A stretch of 64,000 bases of DNA. It comes from Ferruginibacter sp. Its GTDB lineage: Bacteria > Bacteroidota > Bacteroidia > Chitinophagales > Chitinophagaceae. The notes below the pieces were generated by a model that had not been told where the DNA came from, did no database searches, and was given only the letters and a program-made list of their open reading frames with translations. The translations under genes and the position numbers were made by a program. Where the stretch lies: NCBI GenBank assembly GCA_025352695.1, contig JANXSK010000041.1, positions 29,151 through 93,150 of the forward strand. Direction: 5' to 3'. This document shows positions 10,227 through 19,089 of the stretch, one piece after another (position 1 is the stretch's first letter; every line of letters begins with the position of its first letter).

Positions 10227-10379
10227 ATAAAAAAATTACAAATTATAGTCCATCCTTTTTAATGCATGATTTATTTTTTAAATTAATTCAAAATAAAATA
10301 CTGTTAATCTTTTGTTCAATATCTTTAAACAATAATCAATAGAATTTTGTTATTGATAAAAATTGAAATTAAGAAAAAC

Positions 10380-11258
10380 ATGAATTCATTCACAATTAAA
10401 GATCTCGAAAATTTATCTGGCATTAAGGCGCATACCATACGTATTTGGGAGCAACGTTATAACTTTTTAAAACCTAGCCGGTCCGATACCAACATCCGTT
10501 CTTACAGTAATGATGAATTAAAAAAAGTGCTAAATATCGCTTTACTAAATAAATATGGGTATAAGATATCTCACATTGATAAAATGAGCGAAGTAGCGAT
10601 AAAAGAAAAAATACTATCTTTAACACAGGCAGAGGCCCAGCAGGAAAGAATAATAAATGATTTGATTCAATGCATGGTAGATTTAAACATTGAGAGGCTT
10701 GAAGATATCTTAGATGATCATATAAGATTACGTGGCATTGAAAGAACGATCATTCAAATTATTTTTCCTTACATGGAAAAAATAGGAATTTTGTGGCTTA
10801 CTAGTCATATAAATCCTGCACAGGAGCACCTTGTATCTAATATCATTCGCCAAAAATTAATAGTTGGTATCGAAGGAATTGTTACTTCATTAAAAGTAAA
10901 TAAGACCGTACTGCTATTTTTACCAGAAGGTGAATACCATGAACTAGGAATGCTTTTTATGTATTATTTATTAAAAAGCAGGGGTGTTTCAACTATCTAT
11001 TTAGGTGCTAATATCCCTTTGAAGGATGTTGAATATGTAGTAAATTTAAAAAAACCAGATTATCTATATTCCCATCTTACTTCGGTGGGACACAGTTTTA
11101 ATTTTGATAAGTTTATAACTAATATTATAAAAAGATTCAATGGTACGCCCATTATCATATCTGGATTATTAACTAATAGTTACGAAAAGAAGATTCCTTC
11201 ACATGTAACTTTAAAAAAGTCTTTTCCAGAAGTAATGAAATTTGTTTCCGAATTATGA
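10380..11258 (+). CDS. CarH/LitR-type MerR-family regulator with cobalamin-binding photosensory domain
   Basis: A 292-residue regulator. A MerR helix-turn-helix (FTIKDLENLSGIKAHTIRIWEQRY) fills residues 1-70, then a helical B12-cap domain and a Rossmann B12-binding domain. It keeps the CarH cap signature W139-x9-E149-H150 and the lower-ligand motif E185-x-H187-x-x-G190, where H187 should coordinate cobalt. In known CarH proteins the dark adenosylcobalamin tetramer represses and light breaks it apart. The ATG at 10380 is preferred because the upstream TTG adds residues before the HTH. The gene precedes an ECF sigma factor and the carotenoid genes, as in LitR-LitS systems. Confidence 0.9.
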   Translation: MNSFTIKDLENLSGIKAHTIRIWEQRYNFLKPSRSDTNIRSYSNDELKKVLNIALLNKYGYKISHIDKMSEVAIKEKILSLTQAEAQQERIINDLIQCMVDLNIERLEDILDDHIRLRGIERTIIQIIFPYMEKIGILWLTSHINPAQEHLVSNIIRQKLIVGIEGIVTSLKVNKTVLLFLPEGEYHELGMLFMYYLLKSRGVSTIYLGANIPLKDVEYVVNLKKPDYLYSHLTSVGHSFNFDKFITNIIKRFNGTPIIISGLLTNSYEKKIPSHVTLKKSFPEVMKFVSEL

Positions 11259-11286
11259 TTTTGATGTAATTCTTTTAAAATTATTT

Positions 11287-11372
11287 TGTTTAATATTTAA
11301 TATAGAAAAACTAAACATTTATTTGTTTGTTTCAAACATAATTGTTTAACTTTATATTCTAATAATTAAACA
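11287..11372. promoter_or_regulatory. Cluster of TGTTTA/TAAACA half-sites, candidate CarH operator and promoter
   Basis: Six hexamers of the form TGTTTR or its complement lie just upstream of the sigma-factor ATG, at about 11287, 11312, 11324, 11333, 11343 and 11367. The central pair forms a perfect inverted repeat, TGTTTG-ttt-CAAACA, and the next pair forms AAACA-taat-TGTTT. Such arrays fit binding of a tetrameric MerR-type repressor. That CarH binds here is inferred only, and the low GC content raises the chance of coincidence. Confidence 0.45.
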
Positions 11373-11380
11373 CTTTTAAA

Positions 11381-11881
11381 ATGGCTACAGTCGATTTTGA
11401 TCAAATGCTAATAAGCAACACAGAATTTTTAAAACCCTTTGCTATTACCTTAACAAGAGATAATGAGATTGCAAAAGATCTTTTGCAGGAAACAATGTTT
11501 AGGGCATTGGCTAACAAAGAAAAGTATAATACAGGTACAAATATTAAAGCATGGTTATATACGATTATGCGAAATATTTTTATTAATAATTATAGACGCA
11601 AAGCAAAACAAAATACCATTTTTGATAATACGCCCAATGAGTTTTTATTAAACTACAATCAGATTACTACTACTAACGAAGCAGAAGGCGCCCTTAAAAT
11701 GAAGGATATTCAAGTGGCTATTCATCAGTTGCCATCTATTTTTAGCAATCCTTTTATGTTATATTTTGAAGGATATAAATACTATGAAATTGCAGATATG
11801 TTAAACGAACCTTTGGGAACCATAAAAAGTAGGATACATTTTGCCCGTAAATTGCTTAAAGAACAACTCTCCAGATATTGA
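11381..11881 (+). CDS. RNA polymerase sigma factor, ECF (sigma-70 family)
   Basis: A 166-residue ECF sigma factor. Region 2 includes AKDLLQETMFRALANKEKY and the DNA-melting stretch IKAWLYTIMRNIFINNYRR. Region 4 includes YYEIADMLNEPLGTIKSRIHFARKLL, a helix-turn-helix for -35 recognition. No anti-sigma gene is adjacent. It lies between the CarH-like regulator and crtI, so light-released expression of this sigma could drive the carotenoid genes, as described for LitS in other phyla. The half-site array lies in its own promoter region. Confidence 0.9.
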   Translation: MATVDFDQMLISNTEFLKPFAITLTRDNEIAKDLLQETMFRALANKEKYNTGTNIKAWLYTIMRNIFINNYRRKAKQNTIFDNTPNEFLLNYNQITTTNEAEGALKMKDIQVAIHQLPSIFSNPFMLYFEGYKYYEIADMLNEPLGTIKSRIHFARKLLKEQLSRY

Positions 11882-11942
11882 TAGGTTTTATTTTCTTGTA
11901 CCTTACTATTGTTTTAAGTGCAAATAATTATACCATATAAAA

Positions 11943-13436
11943 TTGAAAAAAGTAGTTGTAATAGGAAGTGGGTTTGCTGGTTTATCAGCAGCATGTTTTT
12001 TACGCAAAACAGGCTTCAACGTAACTGTATTGGAAAAACAATTAACCCCCGGCGGAAGAGCTAGGCAATTGCATGCGGAAGGATTTACTTTTGATATGGG
12101 GCCAAGTTGGTATTGGATGCCCGATGTTTTTGAACGTTTTTTTAATTGCTTTGGAAAAAAAGTAAGTGATTATTATAACCTCGACAGACTAAACCCTTCC
12201 TACAGAGTTTATTGGCCACAAGATGTAATGGATATCTCCGCCAACTACAATACCCTTAAAAACTTGTTTGAAAATATAGAAACCGGCAGTAGTATTATGC
12301 TGGATAAGTTTATCAATGAAGCCCAATACAAGTATGAAGTGGGCATTAATAAATTGGTACATAAGCCAGGTCAGTCAATTGCCGAGTTTGCAGATATTGA
12401 TCTTATAAAAGGTATATTAAAACTGGATGTGTTTACTTCTATAAAAAAACACATTGGTAAACATTTTAAAAATAAGCAGCTGCAACAATTATTAGAATTT
12501 CCTGTTTTATTTTTGGGAGCACTGCCAGAAGATACACCAGCACTGTACAGCCTGATGAATTATGCGGATATAAAATCCGGCACCTGGTATCCAAAAGGAG
12601 GTATGTATAAAATTGTTGAAGGCATGTACAAACTGGCAATCGAATTAGGTGTAGAGTTTAATTTTAATTTCAACGTAGTTAAAATGGATGTTGAAGCAAG
12701 TTTTATAAATAAAGTGTATGCAGAAACAATCAATAGTAACAATGAAAATAAAACGGTTGTATTTGAGGCTGATGTAATTATTGGCGGTGCAGATTATCAT
12801 TTTATAGAAAGTAAATTATTGCCGCTTAAGTATAGAAGTTATAGTGATGCATATTGGAACAAAAGAGTAATGGCACCAAGCTGTTTAATTTATTATGTAG
12901 GGTTAAATAAAAAACTAACCAATGTATTGCATCATACATTATTTTTTGATGTAAGTTTTGATGTGCATGGCAAAGAAATTTATACCACACCACAATGGCC
13001 GACAAAACCATTGTTTTATGTAAGTGTTACTTCTGTAAGTGATGACAGTGTAGCTCCGCCCGGATGTGAAAATTTATTTTTTCTTATTCCCGTAGCCGCA
13101 GGTTTGCAAGGCGATACCGAAGATTTACGGGATAAATATTTTGAAGATATTGTAAATCGTTACGAAAAGCGAATTGGACAAACTATAAAAGAGGCTATCA
13201 TATATAAAAAATCTTATTCGGTTAGTAATTTTATCGAAGATTATAATGCATTTAAAGGAAATGCTTATGGTTTAGCGAACACTTTGATGCAAACTGCTGT
13301 TTTAAAACCAGCATGTCGTAGTAAAAAGATTAAGAACTTGTTTTATACTGGTCAATTAACAGTTCCTGGTCCCGGTGTACCGCCAAGTTTAATTAGCGGA
13401 GAAGTTGTGGCTAAAGAAATTGGAAAATATTTTTAG
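11943..13436 (+). CDS. crtI: Phytoene desaturase
   Basis: A 497-residue flavoprotein amine-oxidase family desaturase. The dinucleotide-binding motif GSGFAGLSAA starts at residue 8 and LEKQLTPGGRAR follows. The C-terminal FAD-binding signature is FYTGQLTVPGPGVPPSLISGE, typical of CrtI. It converts phytoene to lycopene by successive desaturation at the membrane. The start is an apparent TTG: no in-frame ATG precedes it and the GxGxxG loop follows at once. It is the first structural gene downstream of the sigma factor, with crtB about 140 bp later. Confidence 0.93.
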   Translation: MKKVVVIGSGFAGLSAACFLRKTGFNVTVLEKQLTPGGRARQLHAEGFTFDMGPSWYWMPDVFERFFNCFGKKVSDYYNLDRLNPSYRVYWPQDVMDISANYNTLKNLFENIETGSSIMLDKFINEAQYKYEVGINKLVHKPGQSIAEFADIDLIKGILKLDVFTSIKKHIGKHFKNKQLQQLLEFPVLFLGALPEDTPALYSLMNYADIKSGTWYPKGGMYKIVEGMYKLAIELGVEFNFNFNVVKMDVEASFINKVYAETINSNNENKTVVFEADVIIGGADYHFIESKLLPLKYRSYSDAYWNKRVMAPSCLIYYVGLNKKLTNVLHHTLFFDVSFDVHGKEIYTTPQWPTKPLFYVSVTSVSDDSVAPPGCENLFFLIPVAAGLQGDTEDLRDKYFEDIVNRYEKRIGQTIKEAIIYKKSYSVSNFIEDYNAFKGNAYGLANTLMQTAVLKPACRSKKIKNLFYTGQLTVPGPGVPPSLISGEVVAKEIGKYF

Positions 13437-13576
13437 TTTAATTGACAAATTCTCATTTTTTAATAAAAAAAATTAAATTAATTTAATATAAAATTAATTG
13501 AGTGATTGGTAATGACTGAGATTACAACTCTGTTGAATTTAATACATATAATCACACATTAAATAAGCAAAGAGGT

Positions 13577-14413
13577 ATGATGAACCTTTTTCATGAACTA
13601 AGCCAACAGTGCAGTAAAGCAACAACCGAGATGTATAGTACATCTTTTAGCAGCGCTATAAAATTATTACATCCGAGTTTGCGTACACCCATCTTTAATA
13701 TCTATGGATTTGTCCGTTTTGCTGATGAAATAGTTGATACTTTTCATCAGCATAATAAAGAAGGACTGCTGATAGAATTTAAAAAAGATGCCTATGCAGC
13801 AATTGAAAGAGGGATTAGTCTAAATCCGATTTTAAATAGTTTTCAATTAACAGTAAATAAATACGGAATATCACACAGCCTGGTAGATGCATTTTTCAAG
13901 AGTATGGAAATGGATCTTAGCAAAGCATCTTATGATTATGATGGCTATAAAGAATATATTTATGGAAGTGCCGAAGTTGTTGGGTTAATGTGCTTGTATG
14001 TTTTTTGTGAAGGAGATAAAAAAATGTATGCAAAATTAAAACCTTCTGCACAATTGCTGGGAGCAGCCTTTCAAAAAGTAAATTTTTTAAGAGATGTAAA
14101 AGCTGATTATGAACAACTAAGCAGAACTTATTTTCCTGAAGTAGATTTTCAAAATTTTACATCTGACATGAAGTTTCAGATTGAAGCAGAAATTGCCCGG
14201 GATTTTTCGGGTGCTTACAAAGGCATTGTTGAATTGCCTATTAAAGCAAGGTTTGGAGTGTACGTTGCCTATAAATATTATTTATCCTTGTTTAAAAAAA
14301 TCAAACAAACTGCGCCTGCAAATATTTTAGAACAACGAATACGTATACCGAATTATAGTAAGGTTTTTATAGTGGCAAAAGCAGGTGTAAGAAGTCAATT
14401 TAATATTTTATAA
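13577..14413 (+). CDS. crtB: Phytoene synthase
   Basis: A 278-residue squalene/phytoene synthase family protein that condenses two geranylgeranyl diphosphates to phytoene. Both Mg2+-binding aspartate motifs are present: DEIVD at residues 50-54 and DVKAD at 173-177, within the conserved FLRDVKADY block. The second Met of the MM start is also possible. It sits between crtI and idi, with 12 bp to idi. No GGPP synthase (crtE) is found in this window, so that enzyme must be encoded elsewhere. Confidence 0.93.
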   Translation: MMNLFHELSQQCSKATTEMYSTSFSSAIKLLHPSLRTPIFNIYGFVRFADEIVDTFHQHNKEGLLIEFKKDAYAAIERGISLNPILNSFQLTVNKYGISHSLVDAFFKSMEMDLSKASYDYDGYKEYIYGSAEVVGLMCLYVFCEGDKKMYAKLKPSAQLLGAAFQKVNFLRDVKADYEQLSRTYFPEVDFQNFTSDMKFQIEAEIARDFSGAYKGIVELPIKARFGVYVAYKYYLSLFKKIKQTAPANILEQRIRIPNYSKVFIVAKAGVRSQFNIL

Positions 14414-14425
14414 AGACTAGGTATC

Positions 14426-14941
14426 ATGAATGTTATTTTAGTAGATATTAACGATGTGCCAACGGGTACAATGGAAAAAATCGAAGTTCATCAAAAAGCT
14501 CTGTTGCACAGGGCTTTCAGTGTTTTTATTTTTAATAGTAATGACGAAATGCTGTTGCAGAAAAGAGCTTCTACCAAATATCATAGTCCTGATTTATGGA
14601 CAAATGCTTGTTGTAGCCATCCAGAACCCGGACAACCGACTTTGCCTGCAGCAACAAAAAGGTTGATGGAAGAAATGGGTTTTACCACAACGCTGAAAAA
14701 GGCATTTGATTTTATTTACAAGGCATCTTTTGATAATGGATTAACGGAGCATGAATTTGATCATGTATATGTGGGAACCTATGATGATACTATTATTTTA
14801 AACAAGGAGGAAGTAAGCGAGTATTGTTATAAAACGCTTAAACAAATAGAAAGTTCTTTGCAATCTCATCCACAAAATTATACGGAGTGGTTTAAAATTG
14901 CCTTTCCAAAACTGCAAACATATCTTGCCGCTAAAAACTAA
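14426..14941 (+). CDS. idi: Isopentenyl-diphosphate delta-isomerase, type I
   Basis: A 171-residue Nudix-fold isomerase that interconverts IPP and DMAPP. It carries the catalytic cysteine in NACCSHPEPG (about residue 63), the Nudix-like box AATKRLMEEMGF, and the HEFDHVY segment with the catalytic Glu. Length matches bacterial type I Idi. It lies 12 bp after crtB, so the operon pairs precursor supply with the first committed carotenoid step. Confidence 0.95.
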   Translation: MNVILVDINDVPTGTMEKIEVHQKALLHRAFSVFIFNSNDEMLLQKRASTKYHSPDLWTNACCSHPEPGQPTLPAATKRLMEEMGFTTTLKKAFDFIYKASFDNGLTEHEFDHVYVGTYDDTIILNKEEVSEYCYKTLKQIESSLQSHPQNYTEWFKIAFPKLQTYLAAKN

Positions 14942-15072
14942 CTTTGAATTAAAACCTGCATATTATTAAGTTGATTCAAAAATTAGGTACTGCCATAAAT
15001 GGGATTATAAAATACTAAATTATATTTTGTATTATAGGGCATAAATTTAGGCAATATAATTTTTATTATATT

Positions 15073-16554
15073 ATGCGTACAAAAAAGGCAATCATTATTG
15101 GAAGCGGCGTTGGGGGTATGGCAATAGCCATTCGTTTGGCTGTGCAGGGGTTTGAGGTACAAGTGTATGAAAAAAATGACCAGCCGGGTGGTAAATTATC
15201 TGCATTTAAAAAAGATGGATTTCTTTTTGATGCAGGTCCATCTTTATTTACACAACCAAAAAATATTGAAGAATTATTTGCACTAGCTCAAGAACCAATT
15301 GAAGCATATTTTAGTTACCAGCCTGTAAATATTGCCTGTAAATATTTTTATGAAAATGGTAAAATAGTACAAGCATATACTAATGCAAAACTGTTTGCAC
15401 AGGAACTGAAGGAGCAATTAAATGAGTCGCCGGAAAAAGTAATAGCTTACTTAAAAGAATCTGAAAAAATATACAATAATATTGGAACTGTATTTTTAAA
15501 TAATTCTTTACACAAAAAAAAAACCTGGCTAAATAAAAGGATTGGACCTGCTTTAAAAACGCTTAGGTACGGTTATTTATTTAAAACATTGCACCAACAT
15601 AATAGTAAACATTTTACTTCGCCTGAAGCTGTACAATTGTTTAACCGCTTTGCTACATATAATGGCAGCAATCCTTACAAGGCTCCGTCCATGTTGAGCC
15701 TAATACCGCATCTTGAACAAAATCAAGGTACTTTTTATCCATTGGGAGGAATGATTAGTATTACCAATGCGTTGTACCAACTTGCTATAAAAAAAGGAGT
15801 TCAGTTTTATTTTAATTCGCCAGTGCAGCGCATTATTCATCAAAAAGGGTTGGTAAAAGGGGTTGTGGTATATGATAAAAGCAAATTGGCAGAAGTGGTA
15901 GTAAGTAATGCGGATGCTTATTTTACCTATAAAAATTTATTAGCGGATGAAGATGCGGCTAAAATAATATTACAGCAGGAACGTAGTAGCAGCGCTGTTA
16001 TTTTTTATTGGGGTGTAACTAAATTATTTCCCCAATTACAGCTACACAATATTTTTTTTAGTAAGGAGTATAAATTAGAATTTGATAATATTTTCACGCT
16101 TAAAAAATTGATAGATGACCCTACAGTGTATATCAATATTACTTCTAAAATGGAAAGTAGCCAGGCCCCCGAAGGACAAGAGAACTGGTTTGTAATGGTA
16201 AATGCACCTGCTAATATCGGGCAAAACTGGGCGCAATTAAAAATAATTGTACGAAAAAATATTATCAGTAAATTAAGTAGAATGTTAGGTGAAAATATTG
16301 AGCCATTTATTATCACAGAGCACACGTTAGATCCTTTGCAAATACAGGAGCAAACAGCTTCTTACATGGGATCACTGTATGGTACAAGTTCAAATTCAAA
16401 ACTGGCTGCATTTTTTAGACATGCAAATTTTACTGATACTATTAAAGGGTTATATTTTTGTGGCGGTAGTGTGCATCCTGGTGGTGGCATTCCGCTTTGT
16501 TTAAAAAGTGCAAAAATTGTAAGTGAACTTATAAAGCAACAGGATCTGCGGTAG
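15073..16554 (+). CDS. crtD: CrtI/CrtD-family carotenoid desaturase (probable 3',4'-desaturase)
   Basis: A 493-residue second member of the phytoene-desaturase family. The N-terminal GSGVGGMAIAIRLA and YEKNDQPGGKLSAF bind FAD, and the C-terminal YFCGGSVHPGGGIPLCLKSA resembles CrtD hydroxyneurosporene or hydroxycarotenoid desaturases more than CrtI. Directly downstream lies cruF, whose product hydrates the psi end and gives the CrtD substrate. I infer 3',4'-desaturation of 1'-hydroxy-gamma-carotene as in saproxanthin or myxol synthesis. A CrtI-like isomerase or oxidase role cannot be excluded. Confidence 0.8.
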   Translation: MRTKKAIIIGSGVGGMAIAIRLAVQGFEVQVYEKNDQPGGKLSAFKKDGFLFDAGPSLFTQPKNIEELFALAQEPIEAYFSYQPVNIACKYFYENGKIVQAYTNAKLFAQELKEQLNESPEKVIAYLKESEKIYNNIGTVFLNNSLHKKKTWLNKRIGPALKTLRYGYLFKTLHQHNSKHFTSPEAVQLFNRFATYNGSNPYKAPSMLSLIPHLEQNQGTFYPLGGMISITNALYQLAIKKGVQFYFNSPVQRIIHQKGLVKGVVVYDKSKLAEVVVSNADAYFTYKNLLADEDAAKIILQQERSSSAVIFYWGVTKLFPQLQLHNIFFSKEYKLEFDNIFTLKKLIDDPTVYINITSKMESSQAPEGQENWFVMVNAPANIGQNWAQLKIIVRKNIISKLSRMLGENIEPFIITEHTLDPLQIQEQTASYMGSLYGTSSNSKLAAFFRHANFTDTIKGLYFCGGSVHPGGGIPLCLKSAKIVSELIKQQDLR

Positions 16555-16644
16555 TAAAATATATTTACTACATTTCATAACGCTGCGCCTATTTTTACTA
16601 GCTCTTTAAGCTACATAATTGTTCTAAAAAACTTTCAATAATCA

Positions 16645-17337
16645 GTGATAAAAATTTTTTTAAAATATAAAATAGCAACAGGACTGGCAGTATTGTTTCA
16701 TTTGTTTGGAGTAATTGGAATATTATTTTGGAATAAGGATTTCTTTGTACAATCAACTCCTGTGAACCTTTTACTAATGTTTGTTTTGTTGGTTTGGACG
16801 CATGATGACAGAAATAAGCACTTTGTTATATTTTCTTTAATTGCTTTTATTATAGGATTTCTGGCAGAAGTAATTGGCGTAAATACAGGTTTATTATTTG
16901 GTAATTATGTTTATGGAAATGCACTCGGTATAAAATGGTTAGAAGTGCCTATATTGATTGGTTTAAATTGGTTTGTAATTATTTATTGCAGTGGTATTAG
17001 TACGTTCACTTTATTAATGAAAGCTATTAATAAGGTTTCTGTACAGGCGCAACAACCTCCCATGATATTAAAAGCATTTTCGGTAATTGCAGATGGCGCC
17101 ACACTAGCAGTACTTTTTGATTGGATGATGGAACCTGTAGCAGTAAAACTTGGCTTTTGGCAATGGAAAGGAGACGGATCTATTCCCTTGTATAATTACC
17201 TCTGCTGGTTTGTGGTAAGTATAGCATTACTTACATTATTCCACTTTTGCAAATTCGATAAAAGAAACAAATTTGCTGTAAATTTGTTGTTGATTCAAAT
17301 GATGTTTTTTCTTTTATTAAGAACATTTTTAAAATAA
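16645..17337 (+). CDS. cruF: CruF-type carotenoid 1',2'-hydratase (DUF422 membrane protein)
   Basis: A 230-residue polytopic membrane protein of the CruF/DUF422 family. Conserved features include FAEVIGVNTG-like FLAEVIGVNTGLLFGNYVYG, GLNWFVIIYC and the acidic segment LFDWMMEPVAVKLGFW. CruF hydrates the acyclic psi end of gamma-carotene. The start is GTG at 16645. It lies between the CrtD-like desaturase and crtZ, which matches the order of steps expected for a monocyclic 1'-hydroxy carotenoid. Confidence 0.85.
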   Translation: MIKIFLKYKIATGLAVLFHLFGVIGILFWNKDFFVQSTPVNLLLMFVLLVWTHDDRNKHFVIFSLIAFIIGFLAEVIGVNTGLLFGNYVYGNALGIKWLEVPILIGLNWFVIIYCSGISTFTLLMKAINKVSVQAQQPPMILKAFSVIADGATLAVLFDWMMEPVAVKLGFWQWKGDGSIPLYNYLCWFVVSIALLTLFHFCKFDKRNKFAVNLLLIQMMFFLLLRTFLK

Positions 17338-17366
17338 TTTTCTCAGTTTATTTTTATTTAATCAAG

Positions 17367-17849
17367 ATGCATTGGATATTTTTTATTATAATTATTTTAA
17401 CTACCTTCTTTATTATGGAAGGCGTTACATGGCTTACACATAAATATGTGATGCATGGATTTTTATGGTATTTGCATGAAGACCATCATCAAAAAGACGC
17501 TGGATTTTTTGAAAAAAATGACGCTTTTTTTTTGATATTTGCCATACCAAGCTGGTTATGTATTATGTTTGGTTTACAAAACGGGTATTATCAGGTGGCA
17601 GCTATTGGTTTTGGGATTGCAATGTATGGGATGGCTTATTTTGTTATACACGAAGTAATTATTCACCAGCGCTTTAAATGGTTTACACGTAGCAACAATG
17701 AGTATGTAAAAACGATTCGGTGGGCACATAAAATGCACCACAAACATTTAAATAAAGAAGAGGGCGAAAGTTTTGGTATGCTGATAGTAGCAAAAAAATA
17801 TTGGGATAAAGTGCGGAGGGATAAAATGTTTCAACAACAAAATACATAA
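17367..17849 (+). CDS. crtZ: Beta-carotene hydroxylase (fatty acid hydroxylase superfamily)
   Basis: A 160-residue membrane di-iron hydroxylase. The histidine clusters are all visible: HKYVMHG, HEDHH, HEVIIHQR and HKMHHKH. Three to four hydrophobic helices fit the CrtZ fold. The enzyme adds a 3-hydroxyl to the beta-ionone ring. It starts 29 bp after cruF and precedes the lycopene cyclase, so the ring made by CrtY would be hydroxylated here. Confidence 0.92.
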   Translation: MHWIFFIIIILTTFFIMEGVTWLTHKYVMHGFLWYLHEDHHQKDAGFFEKNDAFFLIFAIPSWLCIMFGLQNGYYQVAAIGFGIAMYGMAYFVIHEVIIHQRFKWFTRSNNEYVKTIRWAHKMHHKHLNKEEGESFGMLIVAKKYWDKVRRDKMFQQQNT

Positions 17850-17904
17850 ACAGGTTAATTGACCTTTTAATTTTTTAATAAATATTATTGTACCGCATAT
17901 CTTT

Positions 17905-19083
17905 ATGCGGTATTATTTTAACAGGTATTTTAAATTGCAAAACAATCAAACCACATATGATTATATTATTTTAGGTGCAGGCTGTGCCGGACTAAGTTTA
18001 TTAATGCGTTTGTTGCATACCCCTAAACTTAACAATAAAAAGATAGTTTTAATTGATAAAAAATCTAAAACAAGCAATGACCGTACCTGGTGCTTTTGGG
18101 AGAATGAAAATGGCTTTTTCGACAGTATCGTCTATAAAAAATGGGATAAATTATCTTTTGAAAGTAACGTATATTCAGCACCGCTTACTATTGCGCCTTA
18201 CCAGTATAAAATGATCCGGGGGATTGATTTTTATAATTATTGTTTTGACACAATTAATCAGCAGTCAAATGTTGAAATTATTTACGATGATATTATAGAA
18301 TTTTCATCGAAAAAAATAATGCTGTTAAATTCAGAAATTGTATGTGACAATGCCATTGTTTTTAATACTACTTATAAAAATCTTCCCCAGCAAAAAGATA
18401 AACATTACCTGCTGCAGCATTTTAAAGGAAAGATTATTGAAACAGCACAACATTTTTTTGATCCTGAAAAAGCAACCCTTATGGATTTTAGGGTACACCA
18501 AAACCATGGAACCGCTTTTGTTTACATCATGCCATTATCACCAACACAAGCTTTGATTGAATACACACTATTTTCTTCCAAATTACTAATACCGGAACAA
18601 TACGATATTGAGCTGAATGATTACATCAGCAATACGCTGCAACTAAAAAACTATATAATAATTGAAGAAGAGTTTGGCGTAATACCAATGACCAATGCAG
18701 TATTTCCATCACTGCAGCATGGCGTGCATAATATAGGTACCGCAGGTGGACAAACAAAAGCATCTACAGGTTATACCTTTCAATTTATTCAAAAACAATC
18801 CGCCTCCATTGTAGCGCAGTTAGTGAAAAATAAAAAACCGTTTGCACCGGTTAGCTTTTTTGATAAGCGTTTTAAATTATACGACAGTACCCTGTTGAAT
18901 ATTTTATCCAACCAGCATTTAGACGGCGCTACTTTTTTTGCACAGTTGTACCGGCGCAATACGGCTGCAGCTATTTTTAAATTCCTCGACAATGAAACAT
19001 CTTTTATTGAAGAATTAAAAATTATGAATACTGTACCAAGGTGCTTATTTACAAAAATTGCTATCAGAGAAATGTTTAAATAA
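17905..19083 (+). CDS. crtY: Lycopene beta-cyclase
   Basis: A 392-residue CrtY-family flavoprotein. YDYIILGAGCAGLSLL is the dinucleotide-binding motif, DRTWCFWE the conserved cyclase segment, and IGTAGGQTKASTGYTF the C-terminal FAD-binding signature. It cyclises one or both psi ends of lycopene to beta rings. It is the last carotenoid gene and converges with umuC, with only about 6 bp between the stops, so no separate terminator is visible. A TATCTTTA sequence some 20 bp upstream could be a local -7 box. Confidence 0.92.
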   Translation: MRYYFNRYFKLQNNQTTYDYIILGAGCAGLSLLMRLLHTPKLNNKKIVLIDKKSKTSNDRTWCFWENENGFFDSIVYKKWDKLSFESNVYSAPLTIAPYQYKMIRGIDFYNYCFDTINQQSNVEIIYDDIIEFSSKKIMLLNSEIVCDNAIVFNTTYKNLPQQKDKHYLLQHFKGKIIETAQHFFDPEKATLMDFRVHQNHGTAFVYIMPLSPTQALIEYTLFSSKLLIPEQYDIELNDYISNTLQLKNYIIIEEEFGVIPMTNAVFPSLQHGVHNIGTAGGQTKASTGYTFQFIQKQSASIVAQLVKNKKPFAPVSFFDKRFKLYDSTLLNILSNQHLDGATFFAQLYRRNTAAAIFKFLDNETSFIEELKIMNTVPRCLFTKIAIREMFK

Positions 19084-19089
19084 CTGCTG

